DNA from: Rudaea cellulosilytica DSM 22992
GTDB taxonomy: Bacteria > Pseudomonadota > Gammaproteobacteria > Xanthomonadales > Rhodanobacteraceae
Direction: 5' to 3'
NCBI RefSeq assembly: GCF_000378125.1
Contig: NZ_KB899241.1
Span: 1,029,652 to 1,093,651, forward strand
Length of the DNA stretch: 64,000 nucleotides
The notes beneath the pieces were generated by a model. That model saw only the letters and a list, made by a program, of their open reading frames with translations, was not told the DNA's origin and made no database searches. The translations under genes were made by a program, and so were the position numbers. This document shows, piece by piece, positions 46,945-57,390 of the stretch (positions within the stretch are counted from its first letter, which is position 1; each line of letters starts with the position of its first letter).

Positions 46945-47079
46945 TTAGTGCGGATCGATGAACCTACCGTCGATGGCGGCCCGCCGCCACCGGTCGCGCA
47001 AATACTGCCGCTGCGCTGCTTCGTCTTCACGAGGCAGCACAGCTGTGGCAGCATGCACCCGCCCGGAGGGAATTGCCAT
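46945..47079 (-). CDS. Possible 44-residue small protein ahead of a terminator
   Basis: An ORF with ATG at 47079, AGGA eight bases upstream, and a TAA ten bases before the strong terminator at 46911-46934. The C-terminal half is charged and helical-looking (REDEAAQRQYLRDRWRR, then IDGRFIDPH). I do not recognise it. It overlaps the start region of the membrane protein at 47078 in antisense. The terminator is the main reason to think that a transcript exists; it could equally be a small RNA, or the tail of a lost gene. Confidence 0.3.
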   Translation of the reverse strand: MAIPSGRVHAATAVLPREDEAAQRQYLRDRWRRAAIDGRFIDPH

Positions 47080-47380
47080 GCGCTGGATCCTGCTCGTCGT
47101 CGCCATAGTCGCATTCGCCGTCGCCTTCACGACCGGATCGCCGGGCCTGATGGGCATCGGCCTTGTCCTCGGTTGCGGCGGGCTGTTGGGCTTTGCCCTC
47201 TCGCTCGCGGCAGCGCGGATCGCGTCCACCGCGCAACCGGAGGCGGCCTTGATCATCGATCCGGAAATCAGCGCTTTGCGCGCGAAGGCCAACCTGGCCA
47301 AGGCGGGAGCGGCAACGTCACCTCAGCCGATCACCGCGGCGGATCACGGCGGCCACTTGGACTCGAATCGTACGGCCTGA
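47078..47380 (+). CDS. Small hypothetical membrane protein
   Basis: A 100-residue protein whose ATG at 47078 follows GGAGGG. Two hydrophobic segments, WILLVVAIVAFAVAFTTG and MGIGLVLGCGGLLGFALSLAAA, are followed by a cytosolic tail of about 45 residues (IDPEISALRAKANLAKAG). I do not recognise a family. It is monocistronic, 82 bases ahead of the GlsB-like gene on the same strand. Confidence 0.7.
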   Translation: MRWILLVVAIVAFAVAFTTGSPGLMGIGLVLGCGGLLGFALSLAAARIASTAQPEAALIIDPEISALRAKANLAKAGAATSPQPITAADHGGHLDSNRTA

Positions 47381-47462
47381 TTTGTTGCGTTGCGTTTTGA
47401 CGATTGCGTGACAAAGCGCACAATCTCCTTGCGGTCAGCCGACCGCTATCCGGGAGCATGAT

Positions 47463-47711
47463 ATGGAGTTCATCGTTTATCTGATCGTAGGCGGCATTGC
47501 TGGTTGGCTGGCCGGTGTGGTCGTCAAAGGCGGCGGGTTCGGACTGATCGGCGACATCATCGTCGGCATTCTCGGCGGTCTGATCGCCGGCTGGCTATGC
47601 GCACATGTGCTGAACTTCTCGATGGGAGGCGGCATCATTGGCCAGATCATCACCTCCGCGATCGGCGCGATCATCCTGCTTCTGCTCATACGCCTGGTCA
47701 AACGAGCGTAG
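47463..47711 (+). CDS. GlsB/YeaQ/YmgE family stress-response membrane protein
   Basis: An 82-residue protein with three membrane segments and the glycine-rich family pattern IVGGIAGWLAG, GDIIVGILGGLIAGWL and SAIGAIILLLLIRLVKR. Relatives (transglycosylase-associated proteins) are induced in stationary phase or by stress, but their role is unclear. A GGAGC-like site precedes the ATG, and an intrinsic terminator follows 24 bases after the stop. Confidence 0.9.
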   Translation: MEFIVYLIVGGIAGWLAGVVVKGGGFGLIGDIIVGILGGLIAGWLCAHVLNFSMGGGIIGQIITSAIGAIILLLLIRLVKRA

Positions 47712-47734
47712 CTGCCGCTTCTTCGTTTGTGCAA

Positions 47735-47769
47735 CAAAAAGGCCGGGAGTCACACTCCCGGCCTTTTTT
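47735..47769. terminator. Bidirectional intrinsic terminator
   Basis: GGCCGGGAGT-CAC-ACTCCCGGCC (47741-47763) is a perfect 10-bp hairpin with an A-tract before and a T6 tract after. It lies between the convergent GlsB-like gene and the MFS transporter gene and can end transcripts from both sides. Confidence 0.9.
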
Positions 47770-47814
47770 GACGGCTATTTTTCCGCGGCAAAGAACATCA
47801 AAAGATAAATCGAA

Positions 47815-49482
47815 TCACTTCGTGATATCGACATCTTTGGTCTCGCGCAGGAACAGCGAGCCGATGATGAAGGTACCGAGGGCAATGATTACCGGATACC
47901 ACAGACCGGAGTACATGTTGCCGCTCGCCAGCACCAGGGCGAATGCCGTGGTCGGCAGAAAGCCGCCGAACCAGCCGTTGCCGATGTGGTAGGGCAGGCT
48001 CATCGAGGTATAGCGGATACGCGTCGGGAACATCTCGACCAGCCATGCAGCGATCGGCCCGTAGACCATGGTTACGTAAAGGACGAGGATCGTCAGCAGC
48101 AGCAACACCATCGGCTTGTTCATCTGCGCCGAGTCGGCCGTCTTCGGGTAGCCTGCGGCATCAATCGCTGCGGTGACGTCCGTGGCCAGTTTGGCCTGCG
48201 CCGCCTTGGCCTCGTCCGGGGTCAAGGCTTTCAGATCGACGCTGGAAATCGCCGTCGCGCCCAAGCGCACACTTGCCAGCGTTCCCGCCGGCGCGACTTC
48301 GTTGGTGTAATCCACACTGCGCGCGTTGAGCAGGTTCTTGAGCACGTCGCAGGAACTGGTGAACTTGATCTGGCCCTTGAGCTCGCCGGGTACGAACTGG
48401 AAGGCGCAGTCCTTGGGATCGGCGACGACGACGGCAGGCGACTTCGCCGCAGCGGCCTCGAGCGCCGGATTCGCATAGTGGGTCAGCGCCTTGAAGATCG
48501 GGAAATAGGTCAGCGCCGCGAGCAGGCAACCGGCCATGATGATCGGCTTGCGCCCGATGCGATCGGACAACCAACCGAAGAAGACGAAACCTGCGGTTGC
48601 GATGGCAAGCGCCGCGGCGATAAGCAGATTCGCCGTCACCGCGTCGACTTTGAGGGTCTGGGTCAGGAAGAACAGCGCGTAAAACTGGCCTGCGTACCAG
48701 ACCACGGCTTGGCCCGCGGTCGCGCCGAGCAGGGCGAGCACGACAACCTTGCCGTTCCCCCAGTTGCCGAAGCTATCGGTGAGGGGCGCCTTGGAGCCCT
48801 TGCCTTCGGCTTTCATCTGCTGGAACAGCGGCGACTCGTTGAGCTTGAGGCGGATCCACAGAGAGATGATCAGCAACAACAGCGAGATGACGAACGGCAA
48901 ACGCCAGTAGAAGGCTTTGAACGCGTCCTCGCCGACACTGGTACGCGTGACCAGAATCACGAGCAGGGACAGGAACAGACCGACTGTCGCCGTGGTCTGG
49001 ATGAAGCTCGTGTACAGGCCGCGCTTGCCCGGAGGTGCGTGTTCGGCAACGTAGGTCGCCGCACCACCGTACTCGCCGCCGAGCGCAAGGCCCTGCAGAC
49101 AGCGCAGCAACACGAGCAGCACGGGGGCGGCGATGCCGATCGTTCCGTAGGTGGGCAGCAGGCCGACCGCGAGCGTGGAGAAGCCCATGATCGCGATCGT
49201 GATCAGGAAGGTGTACTTGCGTCCGATCAGGTCGCCGAGGCGACCGAACACGAGTGCGCCGAACGGTCGCACGGCGAAACCGGCGGCAAAAGTTAGCAAC
49301 GCCATGATGAAGGCGGCGCCGGGTGCGAGCGAGGTGAAGAAATGCGTCGCGATGATCGGTGCCAGTGAGCCGTATAGATAGAAGTCGTACCATTCGAACA
49401 CGGTGCCCAGACTCGACGCGCCGATCACCCGCACATGTTCGCTGGTCAGCGGCGCGGCGCTGCCTTGCATAGTCGTAGCCAT
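47815..49482 (-). CDS. MHS-type MFS transporter with a large periplasmic loop
   Basis: A 555-residue major-facilitator protein with 12 predicted segments. The signature [10 protein letters not shown] after segment 2, [10 protein letters not shown] in segment 1 and [17 protein letters not shown] in segment 4 place it in the metabolite:H+ symporter (ProP/ShiA-like) family. Between segments 9 and 10 there is an insert of about 110 residues (from [12 protein letters not shown] to [11 protein letters not shown]) with two cysteines (DCAFQF and SSCDVL). By the inside-out rule it faces the periplasm. The substrate is unknown; divergence from acs makes a carboxylic acid conceivable. An AGAGG site precedes ATG 49482. 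Confidence 0.87.
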   Translation of the reverse strand: MATTMQGSAAPLTSEHVRVIGASSLGTVFEWYDFYLYGSLAPIIATHFFTSLAPGAAFIMALLTFAAGFAVRPFGALVFGRLGDLIGRKYTFLITIAIMGFSTLAVGLLPTYGTIGIAAPVLLVLLRCLQGLALGGEYGGAATYVAEHAPPGKRGLYTSFIQTTATVGLFLSLLVILVTRTSVGEDAFKAFYWRLPFVISLLLLIISLWIRLKLNESPLFQQMKAEGKGSKAPLTDSFGNWGNGKVVVLALLGATAGQAVVWYAGQFYALFFLTQTLKVDAVTANLLIAAALAIATAGFVFFGWLSDRIGRKPIIMAGCLLAALTYFPIFKALTHYANPALEAAAAKSPAVVVADPKDCAFQFVPGELKGQIKFTSSCDVLKNLLNARSVDYTNEVAPAGTLASVRLGATAISSVDLKALTPDEAKAAQAKLATDVTAAIDAAGYPKTADSAQMNKPMVLLLLTILVLYVTMVYGPIAAWLVEMFPTRIRYTSMSLPYHIGNGWFGGFLPTTAFALVLASGNMYSGLWYPVIIALGTFIIGSLFLRETKDVDITK

Positions 49483-49686
49483 ACCTCTTCTCCCCGGTCA
49501 TCGTTGATCTGGTGCGCCGCTTGCGACGTCCCAGCGCGGCGCAATACCGCGAGCGTAAAATCACGACTCGCAGTATCGCCGCGGGCGGAAGACACAGTCA
49601 GTTGGACCAAGGTCCGATTCCGGCCTCCGCCAAAAGCGGCGAAGTTGCCACTCCTTACAATCCAAGCAATAAGAAAGGGTAGAGTC

Positions 49687-51627
<1,941 letters not shown>

Positions 51628-51666
51628 GCGCTTGACGATCGGCGTGCGCATGGCCAAGCATGGGCC

Positions 51667-52371
51667 ATGCACACGCTTTTCCACGAAGACTTCGTTGCCG
51701 CCGCAGCGCCAGTTGAACTCGGCGACGACGAAATCCACTTGTGGCTGTTCCCCCGGCGCGAGCCGGGTGCGAATGCGCGAGCCGATGCTTCAGGTTCTCT
51801 GCGCGGCGTGCTCGCCGCCTACCTCGGCGCCGACCCCGCCGGCTTGCGCATCGAACGCGATGTCGGTGGCAAACCCTATCTCCCCGATGCGGCACTGCAG
51901 TTCAATCAGTCGCATAGCGCTGGCGCGCTGCTCGTCGGCGTGAGTCGCACGCAGCCGCTTGGCGTCGACATCGAAAGCCGCGCGCGCATGCGCCCGTACC
52001 TGGAAATCGCGCGGCGCTATTTCACCGCGGATGAAGCCGAAGCGCTGGCGGCATTGCCCGAGGATCAGCGGCAGCGCAGCTTCCTCGAGCTGTGGAGCGC
52101 GAAGGAGGCCGTGCTCAAGGCGATTGGCCGCGGCATCGCCTTCGGCCTCGACCGTGTCGGTTTCGAGCTCGATGCCGCCGGCACGACGCGGCGTCTCGTG
52201 CATGTGGCGGACGAGGTCGGGGTCCCCGAGCAGTGGCAAGTGGTGCGTCTGGCGCCGCAAACCGGCGTCACCGGCGCCCTAGCTTGGCGCGGCGCAGGAA
52301 TGCGCTTGCGCGGGTTCATTGCCGTCGATGATTCTGCGGCTGCGACGATCCGCACCTCCCGTGCGTCCTGA
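51667..52371 (+). CDS. 4'-phosphopantetheinyl transferase (Sfp-like)
   Basis: A 234-residue Sfp-type transferase. The Mg2+ ligands and signature are PLGVDIESR (Asp101, Glu103) and FLELWSAKEAVLKAIGRGI (Trp143 to Lys151); GGKPYLPDAALQFNQSHS is the ligand-binding block, written here in shortened form. It moves phosphopantetheine from CoA to acyl- or peptidyl-carrier proteins. No PKS or NRPS is in the window, so the partner lies elsewhere. It is the first gene of a tight group with the ECF sigma factor, 6 bases before the sigma start. Confidence 0.9.
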   Translation: MHTLFHEDFVAAAAPVELGDDEIHLWLFPRREPGANARADASGSLRGVLAAYLGADPAGLRIERDVGGKPYLPDAALQFNQSHSAGALLVGVSRTQPLGVDIESRARMRPYLEIARRYFTADEAEALAALPEDQRQRSFLELWSAKEAVLKAIGRGIAFGLDRVGFELDAAGTTRRLVHVADEVGVPEQWQVVRLAPQTGVTGALAWRGAGMRLRGFIAVDDSAAATIRTSRAS

Positions 52372-52377
52372 AAGCGA

Positions 52378-52965
52378 ATGAATCGCAGCGCGAACACCGA
52401 CATGAGCGGCCTCGCCCCCCTTTCCGGTTTCGCGCAGATCGTCGAGGCCAGTGTGCTCGCGCGAGCCCAGCGCGGTGACATGCCGGCATTCGCAACGCTG
52501 TACGCGCGCTTCGGCCAGCCGTGCTACGGCCTGGCGTTGCGGCTGACCGGCAATGCCGCGCAGGCAGAGGATCTGGTACAGGAGGTGTTTTTGAAACTGA
52601 TCGAGACCATACGCAGCTATCGCGGCGACGCGCCATTCGGCGCGTGGCTCAAGCGCATGACCGCGAATGCAGCGATCGATCAGCTGCGCAAGAACAAGCG
52701 CTTCGTCGACGCCGATCCCGAGGCGATGTTCGCCGCAGCCGACGCTGTCGATGCAAGCCCCGCGCAGAAGCTGGACGCTGCCGCGCTGTTGCGGCGCCTG
52801 CCGCCGCGCGCACGCGCGGTGCTCGTTCTGCACGAGCTCGAAGGCTACACGCATACGGAAATCGCGAAGTTGTTCGGACAGAGCGAGAGTTATTCGAAAT
52901 CCATCCTTGCGCGCGGACTGCAGCGCTTGCATGCCAGCGTCGCCGAACCGCAGGCTGAGACCTGA
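52378..52965 (+). CDS. ECF-type RNA polymerase sigma factor
   Basis: A 195-residue sigma-70 family protein of the extracytoplasmic type. Region 2 covers residues about 30-100 (FATLYARFGQPCYGLALRLTG, AEDLVQEVFLKLIE, FGAWLKRMTANAAIDQLRK). Region 4 covers about 135-190 (LPPRARAVLVLHELEGYTHTEIAKLFGQSESYSKSILARGLQRLH, split by line). The downstream single-membrane protein is a candidate anti-sigma factor. Regulon and signal are unknown. The start MNRSANT at 52378 is chosen; MSGLAPL at 52402 is an alternative. Confidence 0.9.
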   Translation: MNRSANTDMSGLAPLSGFAQIVEASVLARAQRGDMPAFATLYARFGQPCYGLALRLTGNAAQAEDLVQEVFLKLIETIRSYRGDAPFGAWLKRMTANAAIDQLRKNKRFVDADPEAMFAAADAVDASPAQKLDAAALLRRLPPRARAVLVLHELEGYTHTEIAKLFGQSESYSKSILARGLQRLHASVAEPQAET

Positions 52966-52968
52966 GTC

Positions 52969-53457
52969 ATGACTCGTCCCGACTCCAAATCCGTCGAAGC
53001 GGTGACCGCCGTCCTGCAGAGCATCGGCGAAGCACAGCCGCAACCGCCTGCCGATTTGTGGTCACGCATCGAGGCCGCGCACGGTGCGCGCAGCCGCAGG
53101 CGGCGCCTGCGCCGTCTCACGGCGGGCGGCATGTTCTGCGTCATACTGGCCGGCGCTGTCGCCTTGCGCGGCTGGCACTCTGCCACGCCCGAGATCGACT
53201 GGCAGGCACGCGCGCAGGCGCTTGAACTGCAGCTGCTGGCCATCGAACACGACAATCGCATCGCGGCCGCGACCCCCGCTGCATTCGATGCGAATCCGGC
53301 AACGAGCGAACTCGCCGAGATCGACCGCCGCCTGCAGGCGGCTTACGAACACAAGATCTATACAAATCAGCTTGTGCCGCTATGGAAGCGTCGTAGCGAA
53401 CTGCTCGATGCGCTGATTGCCGCACGTAGGGAAGGATTGACCCTGACCCGCATTTAG
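52969..53457 (+). CDS. Single-pass membrane protein, probable anti-sigma factor
   Basis: A 162-residue protein starting 3 bases after the sigma stop. Residues 1-40 are soluble, residues about 41-49 are a basic cluster (RSRRRRLRRL), then one membrane segment (TAGGMFCVILAGAVALRGW), then a periplasmic coiled-coil-like region (ALELQLLAIEHDN... to RRSELLDALIAARREG). This is the topology of an anti-sigma factor, with the cytosolic N terminus binding the sigma. There is no zinc-binding HxxxCxxC motif. Identity rests on position and topology. Confidence 0.6.
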   Translation: MTRPDSKSVEAVTAVLQSIGEAQPQPPADLWSRIEAAHGARSRRRRLRRLTAGGMFCVILAGAVALRGWHSATPEIDWQARAQALELQLLAIEHDNRIAAATPAAFDANPATSELAEIDRRLQAAYEHKIYTNQLVPLWKRRSELLDALIAARREGLTLTRI

Positions 53458-54453
53458 ATGAGGACTTTCGCCATGCTACGCATTCTCGGTTTGACCGCCC
53501 TACTCGGCTGCGCCCATGCCGCCTTCGCTGCCGACACGTCCGCGCCGCCCACGCTCGCCACGGTCACCAGCGACGGCGGTACCGGCACCTCGCCGGCCGT
53601 TACCCAACGCGTGCGAGAGGAGATGCACCAGACCCTCGTGCGCCTGGCCACGACCGGCGCACTCGGCGCGCATCCGGAACAGACCGCACTCGACATCGCC
53701 GTGCCGGCGCAGCGCTCGGTCAACCTCGGTCTGCTGGTCGACGCGACCAGCGCGGCGAACGCGCGCGATGGCCTGCGCGTGCTCGGCACGACGCCGGACA
53801 GCACCGCCGAGCATCTGGGCGTGCGCCCGGGCGACGTCATCGTCGCGGTGAACGGCCACTCGTTGCGCGAGCTCGGCGCGGACGCCGACGGCCGCGCGCT
53901 CGCTGCGACAACCTTGAGGTCGAGCATCGACGCACTGCCGGCCGAAGCGGCCGTGCAACTCGATGTGCGCCGCGGCGGCACCCAGCTTGCACTGAACGGG
54001 CCGCTGCAGAGCGTGCAATTGCCGGCGTTGCACGTCGTGCTCGGCGCGATGGCCACCGCGGCGGTCGACACCTCCGCGCAAACTCCAGCGAGCGGCTGCG
54101 GCCGCATCAGCCTGCAGGATCTGGCGCCGCGCCAGCAGCAGTTGTTCGGGGCCACGATCGAACTCGTCGACGGCACCACGCCCGGCCCGACCGGCGCGAA
54201 GAACTATCGCGTCGGCGCGGGCACGCATGAGCTGCTCGTGCGCGAGAAGATTCCAACCCGGCGCCTGGTCGGCGTTTCAGAACTCGCCGCACTGAATTTC
54301 CGCAGCAAGCCCAAACCGCTCACGGTCACGGTGAAGCCGAACACGACGGTGATGATCGCCGCGCACTTCAATGAGCAGCGTGCGAATGAGTTCACCACTG
54401 GCGGCTATTGGGATCCGGTGATGTGGAAGGAAGTGCAGGAAACCTGTCCATGA
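53458..54453 (+). CDS. Exported PDZ-domain protein
   Basis: A 331-residue protein directly after the anti-sigma-like gene (stop TAG and ATG adjacent). A signal peptide lies at residues 6-25 (MLRILGLTALLGCAHAAFA). Residues about 100-190 are a PDZ domain, with DGLRVLGTTPDSTAEHLGVRPGDVIVAVNG, here cut, and a VQLDVRRGG strand. The C-terminal part (residues 210-331) is a beta-rich unknown domain. No protease domain is present. It may be a sensor partner or substrate of the sigma system, by inference. An ATG at 53473 is an alternative start. Confidence 0.72.
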   Translation: MRTFAMLRILGLTALLGCAHAAFAADTSAPPTLATVTSDGGTGTSPAVTQRVREEMHQTLVRLATTGALGAHPEQTALDIAVPAQRSVNLGLLVDATSAANARDGLRVLGTTPDSTAEHLGVRPGDVIVAVNGHSLRELGADADGRALAATTLRSSIDALPAEAAVQLDVRRGGTQLALNGPLQSVQLPALHVVLGAMATAAVDTSAQTPASGCGRISLQDLAPRQQQLFGATIELVDGTTPGPTGAKNYRVGAGTHELLVREKIPTRRLVGVSELAALNFRSKPKPLTVTVKPNTTVMIAAHFNEQRANEFTTGGYWDPVMWKEVQETCP

Positions 54454-54461
54454 GCTGACCC

Positions 54462-54494
54462 GTTCGGATCAGGTGCGGTTAAGACCGAACTTTT
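54462..54494 (+). terminator. Weak hairpin after the sigma operon
   Basis: GTTCGG (54462-54467) pairs with CCGAAC (54485-54490), which is followed by TTTT; a nested GGTT-AAG-ACC can extend the stem region. It lies 8 bases after the PDZ gene stop. The long loop makes it a weak candidate. Confidence 0.35.
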
Positions 54495-54583
54495 CCGCGG
54501 CTTGAGTGTCTGAATAAGCACTCCCCCACAGGGTCTCCTCCACAAGGACGTGGAATTTTTGATCGTTACACTCTTTCGATTAC

Positions 54584-54613
54584 AACCCATGCGCTATTCT
54601 TGGCGCATGGGTT
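54584..54613 (+). promoter_or_regulatory. Inverted repeat around the start of the beta-lactamase-fold gene
   Basis: AACCCATGCG (54584-54593) and CGCATGGGTT (54604-54613) are perfect 10-bp complements with a 10-base spacer. Both arms contain an in-frame ATG (54589 and 54607), so the start codons lie in the stem. In RNA this would hide initiation. As DNA it could be an operator. Confidence 0.5.
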
Positions 54614-56304
54614 TTCTCTGCGCGCATCGAGCATGGGCCGGCGTGCTGTTCGCCGTCCTGTGGTCTGCATCGATGCCGGTCGCGGCCGCGCGTACACCTG
54701 CCGAACCATCCCTGCTGTCCTCCGCATTCCGCGAAACGATCGAACGCGGCGTCGCCAACGGCGCGTACGCAAGTGTCGCGGTGGGCGTGATCGACGGCAA
54801 GCGCCGAGATACGTTCTATTTCGGCCATCGCGACGGTACGCAATCGAAGCCTGCCGACGATGACAGTTTGTTCGAGCTCGGCGCGATCAGCGAAGTGTTC
54901 ACCGGCATCCTGCTGACGCAGGCGGCGATCGAAGGCAAACTGCATTTTTCCGACCCAGTCGAGAAGTTCCTGCCGACGTCGTTTCCGTTCGCGGACACCC
55001 GGCTGGGCAAAATCACGCTGGCGCAATTGGCGACGCAGCATTCCACGCTGCCAGCGCAGCCGGCGAATCTGTTTCCCGACGATATCGACGACCCCTACGC
55101 CGGCTATGCGAGCGAAGACCTGCTCGCGCTGCTCGCTTTTCAGCGTGGATCCGGCCAGGGGAGAGAAACTTTCGATTCCTATTCCGTGCTCAACGCCGGC
55201 CTGCTCGGCCATCTGCTCGGGCGCGTTTATCAGACCGCCTATGCGGAAGCGCTAACAACGAAGGTATTGGCACCACTCGGCCTGCAGCACGTTTCATTCA
55301 CGGACGGCGGAAATCTGTTGCCCGGCCACGCGCATGGCGCGATCGTTCCACACTGGCACTACGGCGTGCTGGCGGGAGCTGCCGGGCTGCGCGCCAGCCT
55401 GCCCGACATGCTCGCCTTCCTGCAGCGCAATCTGACTCCGGAGGACACGAGCTTGCGCTCCGCCCTGCTGCTCGCACGCCAACCGCTAGCCGCGGGTTCT
55501 GCCGATCAGTTTGGCTTTGGCTGGAACGTGCGCGAGAAGAGCGACGGCGCAGCGAGCTGGCCACTGGTCTGGCGCGCAAGCAGAACCGCCGGGTTCGCGA
55601 GCTTCGTCGGTTTCCGCACCGACCGCCAACGGGCGATCGTCGTGCTTGGCAACGCGTCCGAGGACGTCGCTGCACTTGGCATGGCATGGCTCGGCGACGA
55701 AGCGCCGCCGCCGGCGCCGCGCGCCTCGGATATTATTGCGACCAACCGGCTCGACGACTATCCCGGTCTGTATCAAATTGCCACCGGTAACGAAGCCGTC
55801 GTGCGCGTCACGGCGAACAAGTTGAGCCTGCAGCTTCCCGGCGAATTTCCACGCCGTCTTCGCGCAGCCGACAAGGACGTTTTCTTCGCCGACAGCGGCA
55901 CGCTCGGCGTGACCTTCATGCGTGGCATCGATGACGTCAATGGCCTCGTGTTGCACGCTGGCGGCAGCAACGTCAGCGCCTCGCGCTTGAGCATGCGTGC
56001 GCCCAGGCTCGCGCGTGCGCCGATCGCAACGACGGCAGGCGCGCGCAGTGCGGTGGCCGGAGACTACCGACTCGACGAGGCAAGCTGGCTGCGCATCGCA
56101 TCGTCCGCGCAAGGACTGACGTTGCAGTGGACGCTCGGCGAGCGGCGAAGTATTTTTGCCTACGCGCCCGATCGCTACACGGATGCAGAAGGCGCTGTCG
56201 ACCTGCGCTTCCTGCGCGATGCGCAAGGGCAAGTCGCAAGGATCCATCTTGAGCTGGCCGGCGCCGCGCGCGAAGCCGCGCCGTTGCGTCGTCCTCTCCC
56301 CTGA
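54607..56304 (+). CDS. Class-C beta-lactamase-fold protein lacking catalytic motifs
   Basis: A 565-residue exported protein (signal ends ASMPVAAA) with the serine-hydrolase/AmpC-type fold. Catalytic motifs are altered. The SxxK region FELGSxSK is FELGAISE here, so Ser is Ala and Lys is Glu. The YSN motif is YSV. The HNGGTGGF region is RASRTAGF. Other blocks (ITLAQLATQHSTLP, HLLGRVY, VLAPLGLQHV, RQRAIVVLGNAS) stay conserved. It is therefore probably a pseudoenzyme that binds rather than cleaves. A C-terminal lipocalin-like domain follows (residues about 400-560). The start is uncertain: ATG 54607, ATG 54589 or GTG 54550. Confidence 0.8.
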   Translation: MGFLCAHRAWAGVLFAVLWSASMPVAAARTPAEPSLLSSAFRETIERGVANGAYASVAVGVIDGKRRDTFYFGHRDGTQSKPADDDSLFELGAISEVFTGILLTQAAIEGKLHFSDPVEKFLPTSFPFADTRLGKITLAQLATQHSTLPAQPANLFPDDIDDPYAGYASEDLLALLAFQRGSGQGRETFDSYSVLNAGLLGHLLGRVYQTAYAEALTTKVLAPLGLQHVSFTDGGNLLPGHAHGAIVPHWHYGVLAGAAGLRASLPDMLAFLQRNLTPEDTSLRSALLLARQPLAAGSADQFGFGWNVREKSDGAASWPLVWRASRTAGFASFVGFRTDRQRAIVVLGNASEDVAALGMAWLGDEAPPPAPRASDIIATNRLDDYPGLYQIATGNEAVVRVTANKLSLQLPGEFPRRLRAADKDVFFADSGTLGVTFMRGIDDVNGLVLHAGGSNVSASRLSMRAPRLARAPIATTAGARSAVAGDYRLDEASWLRIASSAQGLTLQWTLGERRSIFAYAPDRYTDAEGAVDLRFLRDAQGQVARIHLELAGAAREAAPLRRPLP

Positions 56305-56328
56305 GGACAGATTCAGAGATTTCCGCCG

Positions 56329-57075
56329 ATGACCCGTCTTAGCGTCAACGTCAACAAGATCGCCGTGTTGCGCAACTCCCGCGGTGGCAACGAGCCGGAT
56401 GTCTGCGCCGCGGCAAATGCCTGCCTCTTGGCCGGCGCCGCTGGCATCACCGTGCATCCGCGGCCCGATCAGCGCCATATTCGTCCCGACGATGTGCGCG
56501 CGTTGAAAGCGGGAATCGGCAGTGCCGCAGAGTACAACATCGAAGGCAACGGCTTCGCCCCGGCACGGGGCAGTTATCCCGGTCTGCTCGGGCTCGTCGA
56601 GGAGACGCGGCCCACGCAATGCACGCTCGTGCCCGACGGCGATGCACAGCTCACCTCGGATCACGGTTTTGATCTGCGTGCCGATGCCGCACGCCTGAAG
56701 CCACTGGTCGCGGAGCTCAAGCAGCTCGGCGCACGCGTGAGCTTGTTCGTCGACATGGATGTCTCGGATGTCGAGCGCGCAGCCGAGATCGGTGCCGATC
56801 GCGTGGAAATCTACACCGGTCCCTATGCCGAGGCGTTCGCGCGCGGTGACGCTGCGCGCGAGCTGGCCTTGTGCGTGGCCTGTGCCGAACGTGCGCAGGC
56901 AGCCGGACTCGGAATCAACGCCGGACACGATCTGAACCAGGCGAACCTCGGCGCACTCAAAGCTGCGATTCCGCAGCTTGCCGAGGTGTCGATCGGCCAT
57001 GCTCTGATCGGCGAAGCGCTGTACGCGGGACTGGACGCGACGGTCAAGGCGTATCTGCGCATCCTCGCGGGCTGA
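56329..57075 (+). CDS. pdxJ: Pyridoxine 5'-phosphate synthase
   Basis: A 248-residue TIM-barrel enzyme. [21 protein letters not shown] opens it (shown in part), [13 protein letters not shown] holds the active-site His and Arg, and [23 protein letters not shown] and GINAGHDLN are further conserved blocks. It condenses 1-deoxyxylulose-5-phosphate with 3-amino-1-hydroxyacetone phosphate in vitamin B6 synthesis. The gene begins 24 bases after the beta-lactamase-fold gene and converges on the truncated exbD. Confidence 0.95.
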   Translation: MTRLSVNVNKIAVLRNSRGGNEPDVCAAANACLLAGAAGITVHPRPDQRHIRPDDVRALKAGIGSAAEYNIEGNGFAPARGSYPGLLGLVEETRPTQCTLVPDGDAQLTSDHGFDLRADAARLKPLVAELKQLGARVSLFVDMDVSDVERAAEIGADRVEIYTGPYAEAFARGDAARELALCVACAERAQAAGLGINAGHDLNQANLGALKAAIPQLAEVSIGHALIGEALYAGLDATVKAYLRILAG

Positions 57076-57078
57076 CGC

Positions 57079-57294
57079 TCATCTTGCCGCGGGATCCACG
57101 CTGATTAGCTTGACCGGATCGGTCGCGGTCGGGCAATTGGCGCTGCAATGCGAGAAATCGAGCGCCAGCTTGTGCGTCAGCAGCGGCACCGTAATCATGA
57201 AGATCACGAGCAACACAAGCATGACGTCGACGAGCGGCGTGACATTGATCTGCGCGAATCCCGCAGGTTCGCGTTCGAGCGCAAAGGCAGCCAT
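57079..57294 (-). CDS. Truncated ExbD-like protein
   Basis: A 71-residue protein with the N-terminal half of ExbD: FAQINVTPLVDVMLVLLVIFMI, then a short periplasmic stub ending DPVKLISVDPAAR and a stop. The Asp in the membrane segment (VTPLVDVML) is kept. The usual 140-residue form has a periplasmic beta domain that is missing. A GGAG site lies seven bases before ATG 57294. It is separated from the exbD pair by an intrinsic terminator and its 3' end abuts convergent pdxJ (3 bases). It may be a degraded third copy or a small membrane peptide. Confidence 0.65.
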   Translation of the reverse strand: MAAFALEREPAGFAQINVTPLVDVMLVLLVIFMITVPLLTHKLALDFSHCSANCPTATDPVKLISVDPAAR

Positions 57295-57390
57295 GACGGT
57301 CTCCGTTGAACACGCAGTGTGCGCATCCAGAGTAGCGCGGTGAGCGGATGGCGACACGGCGCGCCGATATTTTCATGATTTTCGTTAGCG

